From Pseudomonas viciae (GTDB lineage: Bacteria > Pseudomonadota > Gammaproteobacteria > Pseudomonadales > Pseudomonadaceae): 64,000 nt of DNA. Positions 16,577 through 23,985 of the stretch are shown here, in pieces. The stretch is from the NCBI RefSeq assembly GCF_004786035.1, contig NZ_CP035088.1:4848001-4912000 (forward strand), read 5' to 3'. The first letter of the stretch is position 1. Every line of letters starts with the position of its first letter. A program made the position numbers and the translations under genes. Under the pieces are notes generated by a model. That model worked only from the letters and a program-made list of their open reading frames with translations, did not search any database and was not told the origin of the DNA.

Positions 16577-18589
16577 TTAGTAGCCCGCTCGACTGCGGGT
16601 GCCCCGCCCACGAGCGACTACTCGGCGCGGTACCGGTGCGACCGGTTGTTCGGTGTTGAACAGCGTCGGCTGCATCAGTTGCTGTTCCAACTGGTCCCAC
16701 TCGTGGTCACGTAGCAGATGCGTTTTCAGGCTACGTGCGGCGTGCAAGGCATACACCTCACAGTCCAGGGCTTCGTTGCAACGCCCGGCTTTTTTCTGCC
16801 AGACCATCTTGCTGGGGTTACGCGCATGCGGCGCTAACACTTCATTGGTGAGCTGTTCGTAGTAATCCGAACGGATCTCGCTGTACCAGTGCATGCGCCC
16901 CGGCCCGACACCCTTCAAGCGAAGACGGCCATCGATCAGCGTCTTGGCCTTGTGCGTGCCGACGATGTGCACCCGCAGGCCATATTTCGCCGCTTTGGTG
17001 TTGTCCTGCGAGGTGTCCACAGACTGCGGTGGCTTGGTGAAGATTTCCTTATCGCGGCTGTCAATCGACGCGCCCTTGATCGCCATGATATTGAAGCGCT
17101 GCCGATCACGGACATAGCTGTAAACGGCATCGCTGGTATTACCGTCCGAGCTGTCGATGCTGACCGCCGACACAGCGAGGTGCGCGCCGCCCTCGGTGGG
17201 GATTGGCTGAGCGATAACCCTATCCAGCTCCTGCCATACGCTGTCGTGGGGGTCAATTGGGTTGCCGTGTAACTCGCCCCAATAGAGCCGCCAGGACTCT
17301 TCGCCGCGACCCCATCCGGTGATGACCAACGCCAGACGATCACCTTGCACGTCCACACCCACGGTGACCAACAACACGCCCCTAGGCGCTGTTAGTTCGG
17401 CGTATGGCTCGGCCCGTTTCTCCAGCTCATCAGTTTTCGGGGCGTCGCTCTGATACTCGTAGCTTTCGCCCTTGGAGCTGTTCACAAAGGCAATCATCGG
17501 ACCGATGTTGCCTTGAGCCGCAGCATGTTCGGCCTGGAGCTTTTTCTCCATCAGCGCTTGGAAGCGCGACCCCCAAAAGGTGGCATACAGCTCGTTGAGG
17601 ATGTAACCGGCGATACCGCGAAATTCAGCCGTGGCCTGCCAGCGCCCGTGCTTAAGGTTCGCGTTCTTCTGGTTGTCGTCCCAAATCGCGCCGCAATGTG
17701 GGCACGAATAGAACGCCTTCTCAGGCCGCTTTTTGCCGTAGACCTCGTGGTGATACTCGGGGTCTTCATCGCAGTGAAGGTTGTCGAAGCTCAGCGCATG
17801 TTCCTGGCCACATTCGTGGCACGTCACCAAACCGATGCGCTTGTCTGAAAGTTCCAGCTCCGCATCAATGGCCGACAAGCCTTTGATCGTTGGGGTGCCG
17901 CCGATGATGATCTTGGAACGGCGAAAGGTTTTCAGACGCTCCTTGGCCAGCTTGATGCTATCGCCCTGCCCGCGCAGGTTGAGGTTGCAGTCGTCTGGCT
18001 CCTCGATGGCTACACGCGGTACCGGCGTAGATTTCACACTGGCCGGGCTGTTGGAACCCACCATCTTGAGAAAACCGCCGGGGAAACGCTTAAAGTCCTG
18101 ACGCTGTTGCAGCTTGCGACTGCGTAGATCGACCTTCTTGCGAAGCCGTGGCGTCGCCTCGATCATCGGTTCGAGCTTCTCACCCACATACTGCTTGGCG
18201 GCTTCGGCCTTGGGAAACAGCACCAGAATCGGCGACGGATCGATGTCGATCCACTTGCCCAGGGCGTTACCGAGAACGCCCGACGTCCAGGCTACCTGAG
18301 CCGATTTGCGGCCGACGATCTCGGTGACCGTCGGATCGTCCAGCGCCTCCAGAGGGCCGCCGGGCCAGGTCAGGTGAGGCGTGACGTTGAAGCGATATTT
18401 GCCGGGGCGGGCTGACTCTTCTGGCGCCAGCCAACGGTATTTTTCCGCCCATTCGATAATGCTCATGCGCGGCGGCGGTGCCCACTTCCGGCAGGCGCCG
18501 CGCAGCGCGTTAATCGCCGTCTTTTTCAAGGCCCTCCGGATCGTCCGGTTCGTCAGAATCTCCATCTGACTGGGCATCATCCTTGTCAT
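16577..18589 (-). CDS. terminase large subunit (GpA family)
   Basis: A 670-residue packaging motor with ATPase and cos-cleaving endonuclease, lambda GpA type. The opening region NALRGACRKWAPPPRMSIIE and WLAPEESARPGKYRF matches the family. An adenine/ATPase-like stretch (EIVGRKSAQVAWTSGVLGNA) lies near 95. A zinc-ribbon-like pair is seen (VTCHECGQ ... YSCPHCG, ~260-300), and the nuclease acid region VGVDVQGDRLALVITGWGRG at ~415. The start is uncertain among ATGs at 18589, 18577 and 18565; all lie within the small terminase gene. GpA-type terminases use cos sites. Confidence 0.95.
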   Translation of the reverse strand: MTRMMPSQMEILTNRTIRRALKKTAINALRGACRKWAPPPRMSIIEWAEKYRWLAPEESARPGKYRFNVTPHLTWPGGPLEALDDPTVTEIVGRKSAQVAWTSGVLGNALGKWIDIDPSPILVLFPKAEAAKQYVGEKLEPMIEATPRLRKKVDLRSRKLQQRQDFKRFPGGFLKMVGSNSPASVKSTPVPRVAIEEPDDCNLNLRGQGDSIKLAKERLKTFRRSKIIIGGTPTIKGLSAIDAELELSDKRIGLVTCHECGQEHALSFDNLHCDEDPEYHHEVYGKKRPEKAFYSCPHCGAIWDDNQKNANLKHGRWQATAEFRGIAGYILNELYATFWGSRFQALMEKKLQAEHAAAQGNIGPMIAFVNSSKGESYEYQSDAPKTDELEKRAEPYAELTAPRGVLLVTVGVDVQGDRLALVITGWGRGEESWRLYWGELHGNPIDPHDSVWQELDRVIAQPIPTEGGAHLAVSAVSIDSSDGNTSDAVYSYVRDRQRFNIMAIKGASIDSRDKEIFTKPPQSVDTSQDNTKAAKYGLRVHIVGTHKAKTLIDGRLRLKGVGPGRMHWYSEIRSDYYEQLTNEVLAPHARNPSKMVWQKKAGRCNEALDCEVYALHAARSLKTHLLRDHEWDQLEQQLMQPTLFNTEQPVAPVPRRVVARGRGTRSRAGY

Positions 18590-19034
18590 AGTTTGACAGC
18601 CTCCTCAGGATGGTTTCGATGGGGTCGGCGATCAGGCGCTCGTCAACTTCAACGCCGTAGCGCGCTGACAGTTGTTCCGCCAACTCATCCGGAAATGAAT
18701 TGAGCAGCTCGACTTTGGCTGCCGTGATCATTGCCTCGAAGCGTCCGATCAGATCCGCCGCGATTACGACCTCGCCCAAATCCTTGGCCAGCGCCAGCTC
18801 TTCACGATTGGCTCTGACCCGGTCGAGCCGGTCACGGGAGGATTCTTTTTTGCCGTTGAGGGCGGCCTGTTGCATCAACCACTGGATCACCGCCTCGGTG
18901 TCGTATTGGTTTTCGTTACCCCGGCCCAGGCCGAACTCGATTACCGGCATGCCGTCGTTCTGCCAACGGGTCAGCGTGCGTTCATCACGGCCGACGATCT
19001 CGCTCAAATCGGCTTTGCTGACTGTTCTTCCCAT
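18510..19034 (-). CDS. terminase small subunit (Nu1-like)
   Basis: A 174-residue DNA-recognition subunit. The N-terminal winged-helix text VSKADLSEIVGRDERTLTRW then QNDGMPVIEFGLGRGNENQY is typical of Nu1/DNA-packaging proteins, followed by a coiled region (RDRLDRVRANREELALAKDL) and an acidic C terminus. It overlaps the large subunit by ~80 bases. The cos site should lie just upstream. Confidence 0.88.
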   Translation of the reverse strand: MGRTVSKADLSEIVGRDERTLTRWQNDGMPVIEFGLGRGNENQYDTEAVIQWLMQQAALNGKKESSRDRLDRVRANREELALAKDLGEVVIAADLIGRFEAMITAAKVELLNSFPDELAEQLSARYGVEVDERLIADPIETILRRLSNYDKDDAQSDGDSDEPDDPEGLEKDGD

Positions 19035-19152
19035 CGCTAACCCCTTGAAAAGACGGACATCCCTGCAAAAAACTCAGCTGCAGGGAATCCGCGAGTTCGG
19101 TAACCCGTGTAGGGGGCGGGCCAAGGGGAGGACCCAGAAAATCCCCCTCCCC
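19035..19152. other. candidate cos/packaging region
   Basis: A noncoding strip between holin and small terminase, the place where lambda-type phages keep cos. It holds an inverted repeat (CCCTGCA at 19061-19067 with TGCAGGG at 19079-19085) and a G/C-skewed segment around 19110-19140. A four-run G-tract begins at its edge (19143-19165). Nothing here proves cleavage; the assignment rests on position and on GpA-type terminase being cos-specific. Confidence 0.4.
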
Positions 19153-19165
19153 CTACCCCTGCCCC
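19143..19165 (-). other. potential G-quadruplex
   Basis: On the minus strand four G runs of 4, 4, 5 and 5 bases are separated by loops of two, two and one bases. It spans the holin stop codon at 19153-19155 and faces the candidate cos region. Such short loops give very stable quadruplexes in vitro in general; any function here is inferred. Confidence 0.6.
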
Positions 19166-19494
19166 GCGTTGCTTGATGCCTCGGTGACACCCAATCGTTT
19201 CGCTACCCAGCGTTCGTACAGGCCAATCGCAACGTCGGCGCCGGCCATCGCCGTCAAACATCCCAAGGCGCCCGCCGTCCATATCGACATGCCGGCGGCG
19301 ATCATCAACATCATCGCCGTCACCCCGCAGGCGATACAGGCACCGGATCGAAGGGCGAGGCGCCGCAGCAATGCCCAGCCCCGCGCCCCGTCCTTGTCGG
19401 CCCGCCACATCTCCCCCGATACGCCGCCAACCAAGGCCAGGAGAATCACTAACCAGATCGGCATCTCTGCCAGTGCTTGCTGTTCGTTCGTCAT
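19153..19494 (-). CDS. phage holin
   Basis: A 113-residue membrane protein starting MTNEQQALAEMPIWLVILLA at 19494, behind AAGGGGCGG; an upstream in-frame extension lacks a ribosome binding site. There are three likely transmembrane segments: ~10-28 (IWLVILLALVGGVSG), ~45-65 (ACIACGVTAMMLMIAAGM) and ~68-88 (TAGALGCLTAMAGADVAIGL). It is the first gene of the late transcript, upstream of packaging genes, as in several Pseudomonas prophages. No endolysin is seen in the window; it probably lies left of the edge. Confidence 0.82.
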   Translation of the reverse strand: MTNEQQALAEMPIWLVILLALVGGVSGEMWRADKDGARGWALLRRLALRSGACIACGVTAMMLMIAAGMSIWTAGALGCLTAMAGADVAIGLYERWVAKRLGVTEASSNAGQG

Positions 19495-19515
19495 TGTCCC
19501 GCCCCTTAAACGCAA

Positions 19516-19539
19516 AAACCCGGCGCAAGGGCCGGGTTT
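19516..19539 (-). terminator. terminator between Q-like gene and holin (tR'-like)
   Basis: AAACCCGGC and GCCGGGTTT pair around a six-base loop; on the minus strand five T residues end the stem. It sits 20 bases before the holin start, downstream of the Q-like gene, matching lambda tR' between Q and S. It would stop transcription unless an antiterminator acts. Confidence 0.75.
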
Positions 19540-20030
19540 GGTGTGTAGTGCCTGCCGCTTTATGCGGTCGCACCTATCGAAGATGAGTACTTTTTACAGG
19601 TCGATTCCGGTGGCAGCAAGCCGGTTTTAATGCCACCCCATCAATAAGGGGTCAACGCAAGGTCAATGTGTGGGTAATGCACGGGTAATGCGCGGCGGGG
19701 CATAGTTATGGCGGCTTCCAGCGCCTTTGGCGCTGTCCTTCCTGTCCCACTATCCATTGTCGAAGTAGGACAGCTACAGGCGCCTAGAATCGGGGCCTGC
19801 CCCACTGTCCTACCTTATTTCCTCTTCTCTCCCGTAAAGAGAAAAAGCTAAGAGCACGCGTGCGCGCCATGGGCGCGTATGCGCTCCCGCTACGCTCACA
19901 CATGGGCGGGACATGCGGGAAGGTTGGACAGTAGGACAGCTCAACAACAGCGCGGCCCGCGCTCGTCCAACTGCATCAAACAACAGTGGGACAAGGCGAG
20001 CCGGTTGGACAGCCACAGACGCAGAAAGGA
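19540..20030. other. noncoding leader with repeated GGACAG words
   Basis: About 490 bases without a convincing gene. The word GGACAG or its complement recurs at 19733, 19742, 19768, 19805, 19926 and 20007, often as GTAGGACAG or TTGGACAG, with weaker variants near 19965 and 19988. Palindromes such as GCACGCGTGC (19855) are also present. The region lies between the Q-like gene and holin and probably contains the late promoter and antitermination signals. The repeats could also be replication iterons. Confidence 0.5.
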
Positions 20031-20390
20031 TCAAGCAGCGATCCCCATCAACAGCCCATATATGCACAGGTGCGCGTCGTGCAGGCGCTGGTAGTAGGTG
20101 TCGCGCCCGCAGCCGCAGTGGGCATACTTCAAGCGCATGTCGGAGTCCTGGTTGCAGTAATGCTCCCGCACGATCTGTTCATGCACCGTATCGAGATGCT
20201 TGGTCACGATCAGCTCAATATCCAGCGAACCCTCCAAGGGTGCCCGGAACGCACGTCGACCTCGAATCAATTGCCCATTGCTCTCCATCATCATGGCAAC
20301 CATGTTCCCTCCGGCAAGCCCGCCGGCACTTAGGTCGCTGTGCAACTCTTCGGCCCATTTGCGCAGCAGTGCATCGATCTCCTTAATCAT
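20031..20390 (-). CDS. putative late antiterminator (Q-like)
   Basis: A 119-residue protein. The C-terminal part, IVREHYCNQDSDMRLKYAHC then GCGRDTYYQRLHDAHLCIYG, looks like the sigma-like helix-turn-helix with the STYYRRLxEAH-type pattern found in phage antitermination Q/ArpU-type proteins. It overlaps the primase stop by 8 bases, is the last early gene, and is followed by a terminator and then holin. That arrangement fits a Q role. The N-terminal 45 residues are not recognised. Confidence 0.55.
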   Translation of the reverse strand: MIKEIDALLRKWAEELHSDLSAGGLAGGNMVAMMMESNGQLIRGRRAFRAPLEGSLDIELIVTKHLDTVHEQIVREHYCNQDSDMRLKYAHCGCGRDTYYQRLHDAHLCIYGLLMGIAA

Positions 20391-22602
20391 CGAAACAAGG
20401 CTCCTCGACCGGCCGCACTTTCAGGTTCGATGCACTGCCCCAATCTTGTGGTTTCTTGTAACCCCAGGGCCGCACGCCACTCTTAGGCAATGCTGATAGC
20501 CGGACCTTGCGCCAACCCAACCGGTGCATGATCGCTCCAACGCGCATCTGTTCAGGTTTGCCCCAATGTCCGTAGTCCAGCTTCAAAGCGCCCAATAGAA
20601 TGTCGGTGCCGGTCGCCGTCTCTCCAACCTGATAATCCTCGAGCCAAGTCAGGATGGGGCCTTCCCACTCGTCCACCACAAAGCGCTCTTCCTGGGCCTC
20701 AGCGAACAATGGCGCCTCCTCCCGGTTGACCCACCAGATATCGCCGGACTGATAGCAAAACATCGCCTCGGCCCACAGCTGGTCGCGGATCTCGCGCAGT
20801 TGCTCCAGGTCGACCTTGGTACATGCCACCGGCCAATAACGCCGGTTGCCCGTGGCATCCTTCAGGTACTCGTCCTGGTTCGTCGTACCCACGAAAACAC
20901 ACTGGCGTGGCACGTCCATCGTTCTGCGGCCATAGCTCTCGCGGTAGGTATCCGTCGAAGCCGAGAAGAACTGCTTCGCCTTGGTGGACTCGGCCTTGTT
21001 GAAACTGTCCAGCTCACCCAGCTCAACGATCCACTTGCCGCGAATCGCCTGGAACCCGTCCTTGTCGCCCAAGGCGAAGGGGGTATCCATAAACCAGGCA
21101 CCTCCCAGCACCGACATGGCCGTGGACTTACCGGCACCCTGCGCGCCTTCGAGGATCATCACCGAGTCAGCCTTGCAGCCCGGCTGCATCACCCGGCCGA
21201 CCGCCGAGACCATCCAGCGCTTACCCACCTTGGAACTGTAATCCGTCGGGGCCACGCCCATGATGTCTGTCAACCAGGTGTCGAGCCGGGGTACCCGATC
21301 CCACTCCAGGCCACTGAGGTAATCACGAACAGGGTGAAAGGCATGGTCATGTGCAACAACACTTACAGCCTCGATAACGCTGCTCGCCTTGACCCGCAGG
21401 TTGTACTGTTGCGCGAGCCACTTCATGACCAGCATGTCATCAATGTCAGCCCAATCGCCGACACCGCCGCCATACGGGGCAGCACGCAGCTTGACGATCT
21501 TTGAGCTGAACGCACTGAAGCCAATCACACCGGCCCAGCGTTCGTCGTTGCCCAGGATCAGCTCTACGTTTTGCATGTGCGCGATCAACATGCCGTTTTC
21601 CGTGCGAGCCAACTGGTCTTTCCAGCCACCCGCTGCAGGTGGCTTGACCACCGCCAGAACCTGGCGGCGCACCGCCTCCAATCCTTCAGCACAGTGCAGG
21701 TCGTTGAAGTCAGTCCACTTGTCCTCTCGCTCCCCAGAAAAGATAGGGCCGACTACCTGACCACCTACAACCGTTGCCGCGTTGTTGGCTTTCTCTTCAC
21801 CTGGGTTCCAGGGCTCGCCATTTGGGCGCTTGGTTTTCCAGTCATCATCCCGGCAGATGATTAGTGGACGCCCCGGGAACCGCTCGCGCATTGCCTTGGA
21901 GACCGTCATGAGGTTGCCCGCATCAAAGGCAATGGCTACCGTCAACGAGGTCGCCATGTGCAGGCTTGCACCGGTGGCGTAGCCCTCACACACCAACACT
22001 GGCTCGCCCGGTTCAGGGTGCGGACCAATGAGGTGGAAGGCGCCCTCCTTCGCCATCCCATAGGGCCAGTAAGACTTGTCGCGGCCAGTGTCTTCTTGCT
22101 TCTCGGGGAATATCACTTGCAGTCCGACGATCTGGTCCCGAGCGTTTTGCATGGGCACCAAAACCGCGCCGGAGCGCGGGGCATAACGAACGCCGAGGCC
22201 TACGATCTGCTTTCGATCCAGATAGGCGCTACGGCCCTTCTCGGGCATCCGCTTGAATAAACCAGCAGCACGGTTAGCCGCTCGACTGGCAGCGTTGGCA
22301 GCCTTCTCGGCGGCCTTGCGCTTGGCCTCCTCCTGACGAGCGCGCATGACTTCACGCTCTTCAGGTGTCATCCGGCCGGGTTTCACCTTGATCTTGTGCG
22401 TTTCCCCTGTACGCCAGTCGCCGAACGCACCGAAGATCAAGGTTTCGCCCTTCTCGGTGTGGTGCTCGTGCAGAACGTACCAGCCGTTTTTCTCTTTGCC
22501 CTTATCCAGAGCGGTCTTGCATCGAGTCAGCTTGCCGTAAATCAGCGGCTGCGCGGGCTCCAGACCGAAGTCCGCAAATTGATTCAGCACGTCATCGAGC
22601 AT
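20383..22602 (-). CDS. phage replication primase-helicase (TOPRIM + VapE-like ATPase)
   Basis: A 739-residue fusion protein. The start MLDDVLNQFADFGLEP at 22602 follows GGGAGG. Residues ~80-115 are a charged, Ala/Arg-rich coil. The TOPRIM domain shows VLVCEGYATGASLHM (~202-216) and ICRDDDW (~250). The C-terminal virulence-associated-E type P-loop domain carries Walker A GAQGAGKST (~486-494), a Walker B-like WIVELGELDSF and the arginine region TGNRRYWPV. It would prime and unwind phage DNA. It is intact and the only replication gene seen. Confidence 0.92.
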   Translation of the reverse strand: MLDDVLNQFADFGLEPAQPLIYGKLTRCKTALDKGKEKNGWYVLHEHHTEKGETLIFGAFGDWRTGETHKIKVKPGRMTPEEREVMRARQEEAKRKAAEKAANAASRAANRAAGLFKRMPEKGRSAYLDRKQIVGLGVRYAPRSGAVLVPMQNARDQIVGLQVIFPEKQEDTGRDKSYWPYGMAKEGAFHLIGPHPEPGEPVLVCEGYATGASLHMATSLTVAIAFDAGNLMTVSKAMRERFPGRPLIICRDDDWKTKRPNGEPWNPGEEKANNAATVVGGQVVGPIFSGEREDKWTDFNDLHCAEGLEAVRRQVLAVVKPPAAGGWKDQLARTENGMLIAHMQNVELILGNDERWAGVIGFSAFSSKIVKLRAAPYGGGVGDWADIDDMLVMKWLAQQYNLRVKASSVIEAVSVVAHDHAFHPVRDYLSGLEWDRVPRLDTWLTDIMGVAPTDYSSKVGKRWMVSAVGRVMQPGCKADSVMILEGAQGAGKSTAMSVLGGAWFMDTPFALGDKDGFQAIRGKWIVELGELDSFNKAESTKAKQFFSASTDTYRESYGRRTMDVPRQCVFVGTTNQDEYLKDATGNRRYWPVACTKVDLEQLREIRDQLWAEAMFCYQSGDIWWVNREEAPLFAEAQEERFVVDEWEGPILTWLEDYQVGETATGTDILLGALKLDYGHWGKPEQMRVGAIMHRLGWRKVRLSALPKSGVRPWGYKKPQDWGSASNLKVRPVEEPCFDD

Positions 22603-22819
22603 GACGAGCCTCCCGCATCTCATCGATGGACTGACAGTTCACACACTGCGTGCAGCCCTGCTGTGCCAGTCGCCGTGCCTCGGGGATCGGATCGTCACAG
22701 CTTTCACAGAACAACAACGAATGCCCAGGCAACGCCGGCTTGAACGCACTGCGCGCAGCAAGCGCCTGATCGATGCGCTCCTGCACCAAGTCATTGGCAA
22801 AATCAGCAATATCAGCCAC
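22592..22819 (-). CDS. TraR/DksA-type zinc finger protein
   Basis: A 75-residue protein. A DksA/TraR-like C4 zinc finger is visible: FCESCDDPIPEARR with CTQCVNCQ (CxxC-n-CxxC). The N-terminal helix reads ADIADFANDLVQERIDQALA, typical of phage TraR-like proteins. The start is taken as GTG at 22819, overlapping the CII-like stop; no ATG is available. Small phage DksA-like proteins bind the RNA polymerase secondary channel; here this is family knowledge, not shown. Confidence 0.85.
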   Translation of the reverse strand: MADIADFANDLVQERIDQALAARSAFKPALPGHSLLFCESCDDPIPEARRLAQQGCTQCVNCQSIDEMREARHAR

Positions 22820-23330
22820 GGCCGTCACCCCGCGTTGTCTGGTTGACGTACGTGGCGCGGTTGAACAAGCCCAGCAGCCCCTGGATACCTCGAAACACCT
22901 GCAGGCGGATCGCGGCCAGCTCGTGATCGCTGACCACCCCATCGCCAATGCTCTTGGCCCAGGTGTCGGCCAGATCGGCCACCTGCCGAAAATACTCGGC
23001 AAGACCGATGGTCAGGGTTTCGGGCATGTCAGTGGTGTACACCTCAGACAGCTCATGCCAGATCGTATCGCCGACCAAGGCATGCACCGCATCCAGAATG
23101 CGCCTGTCCTTTGTCAGCTCGAGGATCTCGCCAAACTCTTGAATGTTTACCGAGTGGCTGGGATGCGTGGGGGACAGTTTGTGCTGCAGCGTGGTGGGGT
23201 TTCGGCCGGTGGTGGCGGCGATTGCAGCGGCGCCGCCTGGGTAGTCCCGTGCGGCATGGTAAAGCGCCAGATCGAGCGGCAGGACTTCCCGCTGTGCTCG
23301 TTCAACGCAACTCAGAGCGATTCGGCTCAT
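22812..23330 (-). CDS. phage regulatory protein CII/CP76 family
   Basis: A 172-residue DNA-binding regulator. LYHAARDYPGGAAAIAATTG then RNPTTLQHKLSPTHPSH is the family's helix-turn-helix opening, followed by a conserved helical region (NIQEFGEILELTKDRRILDA). The start ATG at 23330 follows AAGGATT. It is the second gene of the leftward lytic transcript after cro. In P2 relatives such proteins activate or repress early genes; the exact role here is unknown. Confidence 0.85.
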   Translation of the reverse strand: MSRIALSCVERAQREVLPLDLALYHAARDYPGGAAAIAATTGRNPTTLQHKLSPTHPSHSVNIQEFGEILELTKDRRILDAVHALVGDTIWHELSEVYTTDMPETLTIGLAEYFRQVADLADTWAKSIGDGVVSDHELAAIRLQVFRGIQGLLGLFNRATYVNQTTRGDGRG

Positions 23331-23566
23331 GGCATTAATCCTTAAAAGTTGCCAGTGCCGCGCGACATGCAGTGGTGATACATTTGCCGCGTGGCTTGAA
23401 AGGGCCCAAACGCCGGCTAGATCTTAGGGATCGATACCGGCACCGTGCCGGGGCGAACAATCCGTTGTTCACCCCTGGCGCAACAGCTGCCCAATCTGTG
23501 GTGGAAAAGGCAGCAACACCAAGGCTTCCGAGCCTTGGGAAAGCGCGATAAAGAGAGGTGGTTTGC

Positions 23567-23662
23567 ATGTGGTGTGCCCGCCTATCTTTATCGCGACCCG
23601 ACAGCGCTGTGGTGGTGCGTGCCGGGAGGAACTGGGCGACCTTTGGGTCGCCTTTTTTCTAA
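23567..23662 (+). CDS. micro-ORF inside the structured RNA
   Basis: 31 codons, ATG at 23567 to TAA at 23662. The peptide begins MWCARLSLSRPDSAVVVRAG and ends NWATFGSPFF. A plausible ribosome binding site, GAGAGG (23553-23558), lies in the 5' arm of the large hairpin and the ATG lies in its loop, so initiation would be structure-controlled. Its last codons are encoded by the terminator stem and T tract. The layout recalls small Ash-type phage ORFs that also end in a hairpin, a weak resemblance. It may be translated or only part of the RNA. Confidence 0.35.
   Translation: MWCARLSLSRPDSAVVVRAGRNWATFGSPFF
23635..23658 (+). terminator. rho-independent terminator, plus strand
   Basis: GGCGACC and GGTCGCC pair around a four-base loop and are followed by TTTTTT. 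It points rightward, toward the 3' end of cro, and has no T tract on the minus strand. It therefore marks the end of a plus-strand transcript from the cro-cII interval. Confidence 0.8.
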
Positions 23663-23883
23663 GCTGCGCGGGCCAGGACAGGCTCCGGAGGAAACACATC
23701 ATCGAGCGTGCAGGTAGCCCCGAGTCGATTCAGTGCAGCCGTTATGGCGCGACAATCACTCAACCCAGGCATCCGATTACCTGACTCGTAGTTACTCAAT
23801 CGAGCCTGCGTCCAACCCAGCACCTGCCCCAGATCTCTTTGCTTTATTTGTGCCTCTTTCCTGAGGCGAGCGATGTTATTCAT
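23659..23883 (-). CDS. Cro-like helix-turn-helix repressor
   Basis: A 74-residue XRE-family DNA-binding protein. The start ATG at 23883 follows AGAGGAG. The helix-turn-helix is LRKEAQIKQRDLGQVLGWTQ with ARLSNYESGNRMPGLSD. It is divergent from cI, first gene of the leftward transcript and under the operator cluster at 23916-23974, so it is the cro equivalent. Confidence 0.88.
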   Translation of the reverse strand: MNNIARLRKEAQIKQRDLGQVLGWTQARLSNYESGNRMPGLSDCRAITAALNRLGATCTLDDVFPPEPVLARAA

Positions 23884-23909
23884 GGAATTGACTCCTCTAG
23901 TCAGCGCAG

Positions 23910-23938
23910 AGAATAAACACATTACGTGATTTATTCAA
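23910..23938 (-). promoter_or_regulatory. leftward early promoter (PR-like) for cro
   Basis: On the minus strand TTGAAT (23933-23938) and TATTCT (23910-23915) are spaced by 17 bases. The spacer is almost exactly the operator at 23916-23930, so repressor binding would block RNA polymerase directly. The cro start lies 27 bases further on. Confidence 0.7.
23916..23930 (+). promoter_or_regulatory. repressor operator 1 (AACACATTACGTGAT)
   Basis: A perfect copy of AACAC-N5-GTGAT, in the spacer of the cro promoter. One of three sites between cro and cI, at 21- and 23-base centre spacing, about two helical turns each, as expected for cooperative repressor dimers. Confidence 0.7.
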
Positions 23939-23962
23939 CACGATAAGTGAGAAAATTATATT
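23934..23962 (+). promoter_or_regulatory. candidate cI maintenance promoter (PRM-like)
   Basis: TTCAAC (23934-23939) and TATATT (23957-23962) with a 17-base spacer point rightward to cI. Operator 2 covers the -35 side and operator 3 begins at the -10, so binding could both activate and repress. The match to sigma70 consensus is only fair. Confidence 0.45.
23937..23951 (+). promoter_or_regulatory. repressor operator 2 (AACACGATAAGTGAG)
   Basis: Matches AACAC-N5-GTGAT with one change (last base G). It overlaps the -35 elements of both divergent promoters. Confidence 0.65.
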
Positions 23963-23974
23963 TCATTACGTGAT
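23960..23974 (+). promoter_or_regulatory. repressor operator 3 (ATTTCATTACGTGAT)
   Basis: The right half ATTACGTGAT is identical to operator 1 and the left half is degenerate, so it is probably the weakest site. It lies just before the cI start, where occupancy would limit cI expression. Confidence 0.5.
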
Positions 23975-23985
23975 AAAAAATCCCC

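Larger units (their letters stand above)
23437..23662 (+). ncRNA. candidate structured RNA between cro and cII
   Basis: The plus strand carries five consecutive hairpins: CCGGC/GCCGG at 23437-23451; GAACAA/TTGTTC with a TCCG loop at 23455-23470; an 8-bp perfect stem with a TCCG loop at 23519-23538; an 18-bp stem with one mismatch and one G-U pair at 23544-23561/23578-23595; and a terminator at 23635-23658 ending in T6. The order runs opposite to cro and cII, so the RNA would be antisense to the lytic leader, like lambda OOP or C4-type RNAs in concept. The promoter is not clear. No match to a named RNA family is claimed. Confidence 0.55.

Noticed and set aside
19037..19573. 178-codon minus-strand frame
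   Set aside because: Shadow of the holin gene in another frame; Gly/Arg-rich, no recognisable motif.
19810..20067. 85-codon minus-strand frame before the Q-like gene end
   Set aside because: Overlaps the repeat-rich leader, repeats encode its text, and no ribosome binding site is seen.
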